Part shown: piece after piece, positions 1 through 9,589 of the stretch
How the letters are laid out: each line of letters starts with the position of its first letter
How positions within the stretch are numbered: the stretch's first letter is position 1
Source of the DNA: Pseudomonas citronellolis
Lineage (GTDB): Bacteria; Pseudomonadota; Gammaproteobacteria; Pseudomonadales; Pseudomonadaceae
Length of the DNA: 64,000 bases
NCBI RefSeq assembly: GCF_900112375.1
Contig: NZ_FOLS01000038.1
Location: forward strand, 1-64,000
Direction: 5' to 3'
Program-made: the position numbers and the translations under genes
Notes under the pieces: model-generated
Databases searched by the model: none
What the model was told of the DNA's origin: nothing
What the model saw: the letters and a program-made list of their open reading frames with translations, nothing else

Positions 1-334
<334 letters not shown>

Positions 335-340
335 ATTACC

Positions 341-922
341 GACTGAAACCAATCTTCCTCTCGACACGGACTAGCCCCCTCTCCCTTCAGGGAGAGGGCT
401 GGGGAGAGGGAACGCGCTCAGGTCCAGCTCAAGAGCAATCGGGAAACTCCGTTCGCGAGCAAGCTCGCTCCTACAAAAGCAATCACCCCGACACCGCCTG
501 TACCCAAACCAACGCAGCGTGCCGGCCCTGCGCCGGAGCGTGGCGGCCATGCGACCCAACACTCGCCACGTCGATGGCGACCGCTGAGGCGAAGAAGCGC
601 TACGGCTGAGAGGCAGGCTCTTCGTAGGAGCGAGCTTGCTCGCGAATCGTGCCTACCGGGGACTTTGGGGCTGGATGTAGAGCACCCTCTCCCTAACCCT
701 CTCCCTGAAGGGAGAGGAGACCGTTGGGCAGACGCTGGTGTTCTGGAGTCAGCCGGCGACGCCGAAAGCTACCGGCTGAAACCATTCCCTCTCTCGGCAC
801 GGACAAGCCCCCTCTCCCTTCAGGGCGGGGCGCGCAGCCGAGGGCCGGGGAGAGGGAGCGGAGTCGAGCCAAAATACCCAAGCCACCTGGAAACTCCGTT
901 CGCGAGCAAGCTCGCTCCTACA
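341..922. repeat. Mixed REP / CTCTCCC palindromic repeat cluster
   Basis: This 700-bp gap between the IS end and osmE is filled with extragenic repeats and no credible gene. There are two families. REP units with arms GTAGGAGCGAG/CTCGCTCCTAC lie at 451-474, 624-646 and 898-921. CTCTCCC/GGGAGAG palindromes lie near 371-411, 685-718 and 811-861; the last carries an extra GC-rich insertion in its middle. Short open frames across this stretch are artefacts of the repeats. Confidence 0.8.
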
Positions 923-939
923 AGTCACCTCCCCCGTAG

Positions 940-967
940 GGCGTATAACCGTTCGCGGTTATACGCC
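940..967. repeat. 12-bp perfect hairpin with TTCG loop
   Basis: GGCGTATAACCG (940-951), TTCG (952-955) and CGGTTATACGCC (956-967) form a perfect inverted repeat closing on a UUCG tetraloop in RNA. It lies about 85 bp upstream of the osmE start. It belongs to a different repeat family from the neighbouring GTAGGAGCG elements. There is no T-run, so it is not a canonical terminator. Confidence 0.6.
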
Positions 968-1052
968 TCCTCCCCCAGTTTTTTCGAACTCCCCTCCCCA
1001 CCCCCGACTCGAAACAGCACCACCCACAGGTCCGAGCCGACAAGGAGGCCCC

Positions 1053-1403
1053 ATGTACCGGCAAGCCCTGCTGACCGTCACCGCCCTGGCCCTGCTCGCG
1101 GGCTGTTCCCATGAATCCACCCGGGTGCAGAACCCGGTCAACCTGGTGACCTACCGCGACGCGCCGCTGGTGCGCGACGTGCACGACGGCATGAGCAAGG
1201 ATGAGGTGCTGCGCGTCGGCGGCCCGCCGTCCAGCAGCCAGGCGCGGGCGTACAAGGCTGGTAGCTGCAACAGCTACATCCTCAACAAGGACGGCCGCGA
1301 GCAGCCCTACTACGTGACCTTCGACGACCAGGGCAAGGTCGACGGGACCGGCTTCCTCAGTTGTTCCGAACGCGACCGCCACGACCGCGACGCGCACCCC
1401 TGA
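1053..1403 (+). CDS. osmE: OsmE-like osmotically inducible lipoprotein
   Basis: Predicted 116-aa outer-membrane lipoprotein. Residues 1-18 form a lipoprotein signal ending in the lipobox LLAGC (Cys18). The mature part is a small SmpA/OmlA (BamE-like) domain with the typical MSKDEVLRVGGPPSS turn followed by a short beta sheet. Length and layout match OsmE of Pseudomonas. An AAGGAGG Shine-Dalgarno sits 5 bp before the ATG. OsmE proteins are envelope proteins induced by osmotic stress; their molecular role is not well defined. It converges on the small gene at 1420-1674 with a 16-bp gap. Confidence 0.8.
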   Translation: MYRQALLTVTALALLAGCSHESTRVQNPVNLVTYRDAPLVRDVHDGMSKDEVLRVGGPPSSSQARAYKAGSCNSYILNKDGREQPYYVTFDDQGKVDGTGFLSCSERDRHDRDAHP

Positions 1404-1419
1404 GGCTGGCGGGCGGCGC

Positions 1420-1674
1420 TCAGCTGAGCGCCGCCACCAGCTCGGCCTTGGTCATCCGCCAGCGCCCGCGCACACCTGCGCGGGTCGCGCGCGCCAGCAA
1501 CTCCTTGCGCGTCATGCCCAGCAACTTCTCGACGGCCGGCTTGCTGCGCCGGGCGAGCCTGGCCAGGGCGTCCACCTCTTCCGGGCTCAGGCCCAGCTTC
1601 CCGTACTGCGCCTGAACGTGCGCCCGCTGCTTCTCATGGCGCGCCGTGTGGCCCTGCGTACCGTTGCGAGGCAT
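1420..1674 (-). CDS. Small basic protein with SAP/Rho-N-like C-terminal motif
   Basis: 84-aa basic protein. The start at 1674 (MPRNGTQGHTAR) is preferred over a longer reading because AAGGAG lies just upstream. The second half contains two similar helical motifs, MTRKELLARATRAGV and MTKAELVAAL, which resemble the helix-extended-loop-helix of SAP, HeH or Rho-N nucleic-acid-binding domains. The N-terminus is rich in His, Arg and Gln. The likely role is nucleic-acid binding, inferred only from this motif. No partner gene is evident. Confidence 0.6.
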   Translation of the reverse strand: MPRNGTQGHTARHEKQRAHVQAQYGKLGLSPEEVDALARLARRSKPAVEKLLGMTRKELLARATRAGVRGRWRMTKAELVAALS

Positions 1675-1787
1675 GGCAATCTCCTTCTGCAAAGGGGGGG
1701 AACAGAGCAATGGACCTGGCGTTGCGAAAAATATTCAGCCTTTGTCGCTGCCGTCTATCATGCGAGCAGGAAACAGGAGAGGACCTC

Positions 1788-2243
1788 ATGAAACAGCGCA
1801 TCGTCGAATTGCCCGCCTTCAGCGTGGTGGGCTTGGAATACCGTGGCGACGGCCAGGACGGCAGCATCGGCCAGCTCTGGCAGCGCTTCCTGCCGCGCGA
1901 GCATGAGGTCGCCGCGCTGGCCGACGACCGCAGCGCCTATGGCATCTGCGCCCAGGCCGCCGGCGGCGTCTTCCACTACGTCGCCGGGCTGCCGGTGGCG
2001 CCGGGTACAACGGTACCCGAGGGCATGGTGAAGTTCGAAGTGCCGGCGCAGAAGTATGCCGTGTTCACTCATATCGGGCCGGTGGAAGGCATCGCCGACA
2101 GCTTCCAGCGCATCCACGCCGAGCTGCTGCCCCAGCGCGGGCTGGAGCCGCGCCACGCGCCGTCCTTCGAGCGCTACACCGAGCGCTTCCACGGGCCGGA
2201 CGACGCCACCTCGGAAACCGACCTGTACATCCCCATCTACTGA
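1788..2243 (+). CDS. GyrI-like / AraC effector-binding domain protein
   Basis: 151-aa single-domain protein starting MKQRIVELPAFSVVGLEYRG; ACAGGAGAGGA precedes the chosen ATG. The pattern of an N-terminal strand with VVG, a central VPAQKYAVFTHIGP strand and the ending FERYTERFHGPDDATSETDLYIPI is typical of the GyrI-like small-molecule-binding domain. That domain is found alone (SbmC/GyrI) or at the C-terminus of AraC-type activators. There is no DNA-binding domain here, so it is probably a stand-alone ligand-binding or gyrase-protective protein. Its stop is 2 bp from the convergent AsmA stop. Confidence 0.8.
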   Translation: MKQRIVELPAFSVVGLEYRGDGQDGSIGQLWQRFLPREHEVAALADDRSAYGICAQAAGGVFHYVAGLPVAPGTTVPEGMVKFEVPAQKYAVFTHIGPVEGIADSFQRIHAELLPQRGLEPRHAPSFERYTERFHGPDDATSETDLYIPIY

Positions 2244-2244
2244 C

Positions 2245-4317
2245 TCAGCGCTTCGGCGCCCGGGCCGGCTGCTTCATCTGCGCCAGCAGGGCGGCGCACT
2301 GGTTGTCCTCGCTCTTGCTCGGCGCGATCAGCGCCAGCAGCCCGGCCGCCGGCCCCGCCGCCACGCCCAGGGCGACCATGCCGGCGCCGCGGGCGATCAG
2401 CGGGCCGGCATGCACCCCGGCCTTCGGGTTCTTGAAAGTGCCCTGCACGTACAGCGGCGAGCGCAGCGAGAACAGCCGCACGCCCTTGCTGTGGGGAATG
2501 ATGTCCAGGTCCAGCTGCTCGGTGGCGAGGTTGCTGGTGCCCTCGACGTTGATGATGGCGTTCTCGGTATCGAAGGCGAAGATCCGCGGCTGGGCCAGGC
2601 CCTTGGTGATGCCGACGTCGGCCGCCGCGCAGTTGATCTTCACGTCGTCGTCGCCGAACAGCTTGGCCACCAGGTAGTTGCCGACGTTCAGCCCGGCGAT
2701 CTCCATCAACCCCTTGCTGATCCGCCCGTCGTTGATCAGCAGCTTGAGCTCGCCGTTGGCGCCGCCGAGGATGGCCGCCACCGAGTTGCCGGTGCCGGCC
2801 AGGGCGGCGTCGCCGTTGAGTTCGCCGAAGCTGGTCTGCATGGGCGCGAAGCTGGGGAACAGCTGCTTCAGCTTGAAGCCGCGGGCCTGCAGTTGCACCC
2901 GGCTCTGCATCGGCGCCTTGCCGCCGTCCAGGCGGATCTGCGCGGTCAGGCTGCCGCCGGCCACGCCGAAGCGCAGCGGGTCCAGGCGCAGCAGGCCGTT
3001 CTCCAGGCGCAGGTGGGTCTGCAGGTCGCTGATCGGCAGTTTGTCGCTGTGGACGATGCGCTTGCCGGCGAACTCCACGTCGGCGTCCATGGCGCGCCAG
3101 CGCTCGGTGCGGAATTCCTCCACCGGCAGCACCTTGTCCGCCGGCTGGCGGGTACTCTGGCCGCGCGCCTGCTTCTGCGCGTTGCTGTCAGCGCCGATCA
3201 GCGGGCCGAGGTCGGCCATGCGCAGTTGCTCGGAGGTCAGCTTGCCGCTGAGCCGCGGCCGCGGCTGGCCGTTGACGAAGGTCAGGCTGCCGTGCAGGTC
3301 GCTCTCGCCGACCTTGCCGTTGAAGTTCTGGTACTCGAAGCGCGCGCCGGCCGGCTCGTGCAGCTGCGCGCGCAGGCGGCCGTCGGTGGAATAGGCCGGG
3401 GTGTCCGGCAGGGTCACGCCGGTCAGCGGGTAGAGGTTGGCCATGCTGGTGCCGGCCAGCTTCAGGCGCAGGTCCAGGGCGCCCAGGTGCAGCGGATCGG
3501 TGAGGGTGCCGACCACCGCGGCGCGGGTGTCGCCCACCTTCACCTCGGCCTGCAGCGGGAACGGCCGGCTGGCGTCCTCCAGGGCCAGCACGCCGCCCAC
3601 CTTGCCCTCACCGGCCAGCGGCAGGCCCTTGTAGGTGCCGCGCACCTTCCAGCCGAACACGTAGTCCTGAGTGGCCGCCGCCTGTTCGCCGCCCAGCGCC
3701 TTGCCGGCCAGCTGGGCGAAGGGCACCGGCTTGCCGAGGCTGTCCACCAGCACTTCCAGGCGCGTCTTCAGGGTCTGGTCGTCGAAGCCCACGCGGCCCT
3801 TGTCGAAGCCGATCTCGCCGATGGCCAGGGACCAGGGCGTGGGCTCCTCGGGCTGCCCCTCCTCCTTGGCCGGCAGGGTGAAGGTCCAGTTGGCGCGGCC
3901 GTCGGCCAGGCGCAGCAGGTCGGCGCTGGGCTGCGTCAGGCGCACCTGCGGGATCACCACCTGGTGCCACAGCAGCGGCAGCGGCGAAAGGCGGAACTCC
4001 ACGTGCTTGAGGCTGGCGAACTCGGCCGCGCGGGTCTTGCCCTGCGCCCAGTCGGGGTTGCCCAGGGTGATGTCGCTGGCGGCGAAGTGCGGCCAGGGCA
4101 CCCAGGCGCGCCAGCCGCCCTCCTGCGGCTCGCGCTGCCAGAGCACCTGCAACTCGCCGTTGATAGCGAAGGGGCGGCCGATGGCGGCGGAGACCTTGTC
4201 GTTGATCAACGGCCGCACGCGATTCCAGTCGAAGGTGGCGATGAACGCCAGCGCCGCCACCAGCAGGGTGAGCAGGCCGGCAAGGCTGAACAGGCAGATT
4301 TTTGCGCCGCGCGTCAT
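2245..4317 (-). CDS. AsmA-family inner-membrane protein
   Basis: 690-aa protein with one N-terminal membrane anchor (about residues 8-28, ICLFSLAGLLTLLVAALAFI) followed by a long beta-rich periplasmic region. It starts with the AsmA signature (FDWNRVRPLINDKVSAAIGR) and has the conserved AsmA C-terminal module near residues 520-650 (TSFGELNGDAALAGTGNSVA). AsmA-like proteins bridge the periplasm and are linked to phospholipid transport and outer-membrane homeostasis. The start at 4317 is chosen for the AAGGAG upstream; a longer in-frame extension is possible but lacks a better site. Confidence 0.85.
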   Translation of the reverse strand: MTRGAKICLFSLAGLLTLLVAALAFIATFDWNRVRPLINDKVSAAIGRPFAINGELQVLWQREPQEGGWRAWVPWPHFAASDITLGNPDWAQGKTRAAEFASLKHVEFRLSPLPLLWHQVVIPQVRLTQPSADLLRLADGRANWTFTLPAKEEGQPEEPTPWSLAIGEIGFDKGRVGFDDQTLKTRLEVLVDSLGKPVPFAQLAGKALGGEQAAATQDYVFGWKVRGTYKGLPLAGEGKVGGVLALEDASRPFPLQAEVKVGDTRAAVVGTLTDPLHLGALDLRLKLAGTSMANLYPLTGVTLPDTPAYSTDGRLRAQLHEPAGARFEYQNFNGKVGESDLHGSLTFVNGQPRPRLSGKLTSEQLRMADLGPLIGADSNAQKQARGQSTRQPADKVLPVEEFRTERWRAMDADVEFAGKRIVHSDKLPISDLQTHLRLENGLLRLDPLRFGVAGGSLTAQIRLDGGKAPMQSRVQLQARGFKLKQLFPSFAPMQTSFGELNGDAALAGTGNSVAAILGGANGELKLLINDGRISKGLMEIAGLNVGNYLVAKLFGDDDVKINCAAADVGITKGLAQPRIFAFDTENAIINVEGTSNLATEQLDLDIIPHSKGVRLFSLRSPLYVQGTFKNPKAGVHAGPLIARGAGMVALGVAAGPAAGLLALIAPSKSEDNQCAALLAQMKQPARAPKR

Positions 4318-4559
4318 GCAGAACTCCTTGTCGCCGCGTCGGTTGGGTGCGCCCAGGCAGGCTCTTCTACCGGGTTGGACCGCAGGACGCCGGCGAAATG
4401 CCGGAAAAATCGCCGGGGCGGAAAATCGAACGCTTCCCCACCGTAGCACGCCACCCCGACCGCACGCCGGCATCGCCCGCGCCGGAGAAAGCCTGCCCGG
4501 GAGCAGGAGCCTGCCGACGACATGCCCCCTGAAACAGGCGCAACCGCTCTGGCATGCGG

Positions 4560-4837
4560 CTTAGCGAGCGACCGGGCCGCTTGCGGCGATAGCCCTGGCC
4601 TTTCGCGTTGGTAGATTCATCTAATCGACAGATATTAACAATCACGTCGATACACCCCATCGAGGCCATTGATAGAAGTCAATATTCACAATCAACTTAT
4701 TGTTTTTAAAACGATAAATTAAACATCATCGCCATCGATAGCGACCATTACCCGGCTTCGTTTTCAAATCGATAATCCAGATTGGATACTGGCTCCGTGT
4801 CCAGAACAACACCCCTTTCCTCCAGGAGCCAAACATC
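4560..4837 (+). promoter_or_regulatory. AT-rich leader/promoter region of the repeat-protein gene
   Basis: The 520-bp gap between AsmA and the repeat protein is GC-rich up to about 4600, then unusually AT-rich. Within it, ATCGATA/TATCGAT-like words recur (near 4620, 4648, 4660, 4733 and 4769), and a run TTGTTTTTAAAACGATAAATT lies at about 4700-4720. I see no RNA gene. The segment is best read as the control region of the gene at 4838; AGGAG sits at 4821-4825. The recurring words could be operator half-sites, but no regulator is identified. Confidence 0.4.
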
Positions 4838-5479
4838 ATGAAACGCACTCTCACCTTCGGTTTCGCCCTTTCCCTGATCGCCGCCAACCTCGCCTTCGCC
4901 GCCCCGCAAGTGGCCGAGAACGGTTCCTCCTACAGCGTCGACCGTCTGCACCAGCAAATGCAGGCCCGCGTCGCCGAGAACGGCAGCGGCCAGACCATCG
5001 AGCGCCTGCACAAGCAACTGAGCGAGCAGGTCCGTGTTTCGGAAAACGGCAGCAGCCAGACCATCGACCGCCTGCACAAGCAAATGGGTGAAGAAGCCCG
5101 CGTGGCCGAGAACGGCAGCAGCCGCACCATCGACCGCCTGCACCAGCAGATGGGTGAAGAGGCCCGCGTAGCCGAGAACGGCAGCTCCAACACCATCGAC
5201 CGCCTGCACAAACAAATGGGTGGTGAAGAAGCCCGTGTCGCCGAGAACGGCAGCAGCCAGACCATCGACCGTCTGCACAAGCAAATGGGTGAAGAAGCCC
5301 GCGTAGCCGAGAACGGCAGCTCCAACACCATCGACCGTCTGCACAAACAGATGGGTAGCGAGGAAGCCCGCGTGGCCGAAAACGGCAGCAGCCACACCAT
5401 CGACCGTCTGCACGGCGCCATGAGCGTTGCCGAATCCGGTGGCGACACCGTCTTCAACGCCCACTTCCGTCAGGTCTGA
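4838..5479 (+). CDS. Exported protein built from eight ~22-residue tandem repeats
   Basis: 213-aa protein. Residues 1-21 form a Sec signal peptide ending AFA. The mature part consists of eight tandem units of 22-23 residues with consensus RVAENGSS-TIDRLHKQMGEEA, plus a degenerate ninth (VAESGGDTVFNAHF). Units differ mainly at one variable residue (Y, Q, R, N or H before T-I-D) and by an occasional inserted G or S. There is no cysteine, no membrane segment and no enzymatic motif. I recall small exported Pseudomonas proteins with VAE-G repeats, sometimes annotated as phage infection proteins, but cannot verify homology. It stands alone between its own AT-rich leader and a shared terminator. Function unknown; each unit could be an amphipathic helix or a processed peptide. 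Confidence 0.85.
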   Translation: MKRTLTFGFALSLIAANLAFAAPQVAENGSSYSVDRLHQQMQARVAENGSGQTIERLHKQLSEQVRVSENGSSQTIDRLHKQMGEEARVAENGSSRTIDRLHQQMGEEARVAENGSSNTIDRLHKQMGGEEARVAENGSSQTIDRLHKQMGEEARVAENGSSNTIDRLHKQMGSEEARVAENGSSHTIDRLHGAMSVAESGGDTVFNAHFRQV

Positions 5480-5510
5480 AGCAACGCGCAGTACACCGCA
5501 AGGTGAAAGA

Positions 5511-5533
5511 AAAGCCCGGCATTCGCCGGGCTT
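5511..5533. terminator. Bidirectional intrinsic terminator
   Basis: AAAGCCCGGC-ATTC-GCCGGGCTTT forms a strong GC hairpin with A/T flanks on both sides. It lies between the convergent ends of the repeat-protein gene (5479) and the MFS gene (5549), and can serve both. Confidence 0.85.
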
Positions 5534-5548
5534 TCTCATTTCTGCGGG

Positions 5549-6850
5549 TCAGCTCGCCTGGTCGGGCGAGCCGTCGGAGCGGCCGATGCTCGGCGGGGCC
5601 TCCACCACCAGCTCTTCCGGCACCTCTTCCACCCGCGGGTCGAGGGTGGCGGCCATGGGGCTGACGGTGTCGGGCATGGCCACGTGGTGCAGCGGCGCCT
5701 CGTCGACGCGGTGGATGCCGGTGACGCGCCGGGGCTGCACCCAGAAGATCAGCAGCAGCGCATAGGCCGACACCAGCATGTAGAACATGCCCGGGCCGAA
5801 GTGGCTCATCAGCGCGCCGGCGAACAGCGGGCCGATGCACGCGCCCACCCCGTAGGTGGTCAGCAGCATGGCCGAAAGCGCCACGCGCCGCGGCTGCTCG
5901 ACGTGGTCGTTGGCCAGGGCCACCGCCAGCGGGTAGAGGGTGAACAGCAGCATGCCGGTGACGAAGCCGTTGGCCAGCAGCGCCCAGTAGGGCAGCTGGA
6001 TCAGCCCCCACATCGGCGCGGCGGCCACGCACAGCAGCAGCGCGTTGCCGCGGATCAGCCAGCTGCGGTTGACGCGGTCCGACAGCCAGCCCAGCGGCCA
6101 CTGCGCGCAGAAGCCGGCGACGATGCACATGCCGACGAACAGGCTCGACTGCGAGGTGTCCAGCCCGTTGCGGTTGGCGTACACCGGCGCCAGGCCGTAG
6201 AAGGCGCCGACCATCAGGCCGGCGACGAAGATGGTGCCCAGCGACTGCGGCACGCGCTTCCAGAAGAAGCCGATCTCCAGCGGCGCCGCCACCAGCTTGG
6301 CCGGGTGCACCCGGCGCGTCAGCGCCAGCGGGATCAGGCAGGCGGAGAAGCAGATCGCCACCAGCAGCAGCGGTTTGTAGTCCAGCGCCGGGCTCGCCGC
6401 CAGCAGGCCCTGGCCGAGCACCAGGCCGAGGTCCACCGCGACCATGTAGCCGGCGAACACCTTGCCACGCTGGTGCCCTTCGGCCTGCTCGTTGAGCCAG
6501 CTCTCGATCACCATGTACTGGTTCATCATCACCGCGCCCATCACGAAGCGCAGCGCCACCCAGACCGCCAGGGTGTCGATGAGCGCGTGCAGCAGCACGA
6601 TCACCGTGGCCAGGCCTGCGCAGGCCACGTAGGAACGGATGTGGCCGAAGCCGGCGATCAGCTTGTGGCCGAACTTGCCGCCGCAGACCAGGCCGAAGTA
6701 GTAGGCCGCCATCAGGCCGCCGACCCACAGGTCGCCGGCGCCCTCGGCAGTCAGGCGCAGGCCCATGTAGGTGGTGAACAGGCCGGAGCCGGCCAGCATC
6801 AGGAGGGTGGCGGTGTAGAGCGCGGGGAAGGTGACGAGCGGGCTGAACAT
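5549..6850 (-). CDS. MFS transporter, YcaD-like
   Basis: 433-aa integral membrane protein with about 12 hydrophobic segments. The chosen start ([20 protein letters not shown]) follows a GAGGTAG Shine-Dalgarno and removes an Arg-rich non-family extension. The MFS loop 2/3 region ([18 protein letters not shown]) and the central [18 protein letters not shown] segment fit the YcaD/UPF MFS group, whose substrates are not established. A hydrophilic tail of about 55 residues follows the last segment. It is transcribed alone, away from the DUF6868 gene at 7103. Confidence 0.8.
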   Translation of the reverse strand: MFSPLVTFPALYTATLLMLAGSGLFTTYMGLRLTAEGAGDLWVGGLMAAYYFGLVCGGKFGHKLIAGFGHIRSYVACAGLATVIVLLHALIDTLAVWVALRFVMGAVMMNQYMVIESWLNEQAEGHQRGKVFAGYMVAVDLGLVLGQGLLAASPALDYKPLLLVAICFSACLIPLALTRRVHPAKLVAAPLEIGFFWKRVPQSLGTIFVAGLMVGAFYGLAPVYANRNGLDTSQSSLFVGMCIVAGFCAQWPLGWLSDRVNRSWLIRGNALLLCVAAAPMWGLIQLPYWALLANGFVTGMLLFTLYPLAVALANDHVEQPRRVALSAMLLTTYGVGACIGPLFAGALMSHFGPGMFYMLVSAYALLLIFWVQPRRVTGIHRVDEAPLHHVAMPDTVSPMAATLDPRVEEVPEELVVEAPPSIGRSDGSPDQAS

Positions 6851-7102
6851 GGGGCTACCTCGCCGGGCGACGCTGCGCACGGCGGACGAGAGGACCAGGG
6901 AGAGGGGCCGGGAAACCACGGGCGCAGCGGGGCGACCACCACCGCGCGGGAACCGGCCGCGGGCCACGCCGCAAAGCCGCGGCACGGCAGCGGCGCATTA
7001 TCCACGGCGGCCGGCCGCCCCGCCATTGGCCGCGACGTTCGGCGAGTGTCGGAACCGTCCGACGCAGACGCCCTCGAATGGAAAACACCCCGGGAGGTTG
7101 CC

Positions 7103-7348
7103 ATGAACATAAAAGACCCGCAGGAGTTCCTGCTCTGGTGCCTGCTGCTCAACTACGCCGTGCTGCTGCTCTGGTTCGGCGCCTTCAGCCTGGCCCACGA
7201 GGGCCTGTACCGCCTGCACAGGCACTGGTTCGAGCTGAGCCGGGAAGCCTTCGACGCCCTGCACTATGGCGGCATGGCGGTGTACAAGATCGGCATCCTG
7301 CTGCTCAACCTGGTGCCGCTGCTGGCGCTGTGGATAACCGGGGGCTGA
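7103..7348 (+). CDS. Small two-TM membrane protein (DUF6868-like)
   Basis: 81-aa protein starting [20 protein letters not shown], with GGGAGG upstream. It has two hydrophobic helices (about residues 9-30 and 56-78) separated by a His/Arg-rich loop containing [20 protein letters not shown]. The layout is that of the small Pseudomonas family DUF6868, of unknown function. It is divergent from the MFS gene and about 170 bp upstream of the chemoreceptor, and no operon is evident. Confidence 0.65.
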   Translation: MNIKDPQEFLLWCLLLNYAVLLLWFGAFSLAHEGLYRLHRHWFELSREAFDALHYGGMAVYKIGILLLNLVPLLALWITGG

Positions 7349-7521
7349 CTGCCCCCGGAACGGCGCGCCTCGTTTCTGGCGTCAGATTTTTCTCACTTTT
7401 TCCTACGGTTCCGCCATGCCCTGCCGATAACTCCTCCCTGGCGCGGTTCGCCTCGCCATGGCCTCGACAAGAACAATCTCCGAATGGCCTGCCTTCACCG
7501 AACCTTCTTTGGAGATCGTCA

Positions 7522-9441
7522 ATGCATAGCTGGATATCCAACCTGAGCGTGAACCTCAAGTTGGCCCTCGGCTTCGGCGTGGCCCTGGCGTTTACCGCCA
7601 TCCTCGCCGTGGTCAGCTGGGTCGGCCTGGGCTCGCTGATCGACCGCAGCAACTGGATGAGCGACATCACCGAGCTCAACGCCCGCCTCACCAAGCTGCG
7701 CATCACCCGCCTGCAATACATGATCGCCGACGGCGGCGAGCAGGAAGCCGGCGCCGTCATGAGCGCCCTGGGCGAATTCAAGGCGCACCAGCAGAAACTG
7801 CGCGGCTACTTCGTCAGCCCCGAGAACGTGCGCATGCTCGACCAGTTGGGCGGCGTCATCGCCGACTACGAGAAATCCCTGGCCGCCATGCGCAGCGGCT
7901 ACCAGAACGCCAGCGCCACCCGCCGCGCCCTGGAAGGCGAGGCCGCCCGCGCCGGCGAGCTGACCGCGCAACTGCAGGAAGACGTGCTCAAGGCCCCGGC
8001 CGACGAAGAACGCGCCGCCCGCTACCAGGCCATCAGCCGCACCCGCGAGGACCTGCTGCAGGCCCGCTACGACGTGCGCGACTACCTGGCCACCGCCCTG
8101 TCCCGCGATGGCGACGGCGTCACCCGCCACCTGGACGAAAGCCTCGCCAGCCTGCCGACGCTGGAAAGCACCCTCGGCCCCGACCTGGCGGCCCGCGTGC
8201 AGCAACTGGGCGCTGCGCTGCGCGGCTACCGCGAGGGCGTGCAGGCCCTGCGGGCGAACATGGCCGCCATCGTCCAGGCGCGCAAGGAAATGACCACCCA
8301 GGGCCAGGACATCGTCAAGCTCAGCGAATCGCTCTACCAGCTGCAACTGGACCGCCGCGACATCGAAAGCGCCCGCGCCCGCAACCTGCAGGTGCTCTTC
8401 ACCCTGCTGGCCCTGGTGCTGGGCGGCCTGGCCGCGGTGGTCATCACCCGGCAGATCACCCACCCGCTGCACGCCACCATGGAAGTGGTCGACCGCATCG
8501 CCGCCGGCGACCTGTCCCGCGACATCCAGGTCGAGCGCCGCGACGAACTCGGCCGCCTGCAACAGAGCATGCAGCGCATGAGCCACAGCCTGCGCGATCT
8601 GATCGGCGGCATCCGCGATGGCGTGACGCAGATCGCCAGCGCCGCCGAAGAGCTTTCGGCGGTCACCGAGCAGACCAGCGCCGGCGCCAACAGCCAGAAG
8701 GTGGAAACCGACCAGGTGGCCACCGCCATGCACGAAATGTCCGCCACCGTGCAGGAAGTGGCGCGCAATGCCGAGCAGGCTTCCCAGGCCGCGTCCGCCG
8801 CCGACCGCGAGGCCCACGACGGCGACCGCGTGGTGAACCAGGCCGTGGAACAGATCGAGCGCCTGGCCGAGGAAGTGGAACGCTCCGCCGACGCCATGCA
8901 GCGCCTGGAACAGGAGAGCGAGAAGATCGGCAAGGTCATGGACGTGATCAAGTCGGTGGCCGAGCAAACCAACCTGCTGGCCCTCAACGCCGCCATCGAA
9001 GCCGCCCGCGCCGGGGAAGCCGGCCGCGGCTTCGCCGTGGTGGCCGACGAAGTCCGCGCCCTGGCCCAGCGCACCCAGCAGTCCACCGAAGAGATCGAAG
9101 CCCTGGTCGCCGGCCTGCAGAGCGGCACCCGCCAGGTCTCCAGCGTCATGCTCGGCAGCCGCGAACTGACCGCCAGCAGCGTGGCCCTGAGCCGCCAGGC
9201 CGGCGAATCCCTGGGCAGCATCACCCGCACCGTGTCGAACATCCAGGCGATGAACCAGCAGATCGCCACAGCGGCCGAGGAACAAAGCGCCGTGGCCGAG
9301 GAAATCAGCCGCAGCGTGGTCAGCGTGCGCGACGTCTCCGAACAGACCGCCGCGGCCAGCGAGGAAGTCGCCGCCTCCAGCGTGGAGCTGGCGCGCCTGG
9401 GCGGGCAGCTGCAGACGCTGGTGAGCCATTTCCGCGTCTGA
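7522..9441 (+). CDS. Methyl-accepting chemotaxis protein with HBM-like sensor
   Basis: 639-aa chemoreceptor. TM1 is at about 10-32, the periplasmic helical sensor at about 33-287, TM2 at about 290-311, a HAMP domain at about 309-361, then a cytoplasmic methyl-accepting coiled coil. The highly conserved hairpin tip ([20 protein letters not shown]) lies at about 485. The all-helical ~250-residue sensor beginning with [20 protein letters not shown] resembles the helical bimodular (HBM) domain of Pseudomonas putida McpS, which senses TCA-cycle acids; the ligand here is inferred only from that likeness. GGAGAT precedes the ATG. No C-terminal CheR-tethering pentapeptide is seen (ends SHFRV). Confidence 0.85.
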   Translation: MHSWISNLSVNLKLALGFGVALAFTAILAVVSWVGLGSLIDRSNWMSDITELNARLTKLRITRLQYMIADGGEQEAGAVMSALGEFKAHQQKLRGYFVSPENVRMLDQLGGVIADYEKSLAAMRSGYQNASATRRALEGEAARAGELTAQLQEDVLKAPADEERAARYQAISRTREDLLQARYDVRDYLATALSRDGDGVTRHLDESLASLPTLESTLGPDLAARVQQLGAALRGYREGVQALRANMAAIVQARKEMTTQGQDIVKLSESLYQLQLDRRDIESARARNLQVLFTLLALVLGGLAAVVITRQITHPLHATMEVVDRIAAGDLSRDIQVERRDELGRLQQSMQRMSHSLRDLIGGIRDGVTQIASAAEELSAVTEQTSAGANSQKVETDQVATAMHEMSATVQEVARNAEQASQAASAADREAHDGDRVVNQAVEQIERLAEEVERSADAMQRLEQESEKIGKVMDVIKSVAEQTNLLALNAAIEAARAGEAGRGFAVVADEVRALAQRTQQSTEEIEALVAGLQSGTRQVSSVMLGSRELTASSVALSRQAGESLGSITRTVSNIQAMNQQIATAAEEQSAVAEEISRSVVSVRDVSEQTAAASEEVAASSVELARLGGQLQTLVSHFRV

Positions 9442-9589
9442 TCAGAATCGTCTGATTCCCCCGCCAGGCCCGCCCGGCGAAAGCTGGGCGGGCCCTTGCT
9501 GAGGGTGGATGGGTCATGGCAGGGACGCCGGGCCCATCCTTGCCGGCGGCAGAAGAGACAACCTCATCCCTTCGCCCGGCCTCGACGGG

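Noticed and set aside
341-922. Possible CRISPR array
   Set aside because: Repeats are palindromic REP and CTCTCCC units of mixed types with irregular spacing, and no cas gene is present.
2056-4446. A 796-codon plus-strand frame opposite AsmA
   Set aside because: Shadow of the AsmA gene; His/Gln/Arg-biased translation with no motifs.
4838-5479. Repeat protein as an ice-nucleation or RTX-type adhesin
   Set aside because: Repeat length is 22 with no GGxGxD or TxT motif, and the protein has no C-terminal secretion signal.
5684-7348. A long plus-strand frame leading into the DUF6868 protein
   Set aside because: The upstream part is antisense to the MFS gene; a good ribosome site and family N-terminus place the start at 7103.
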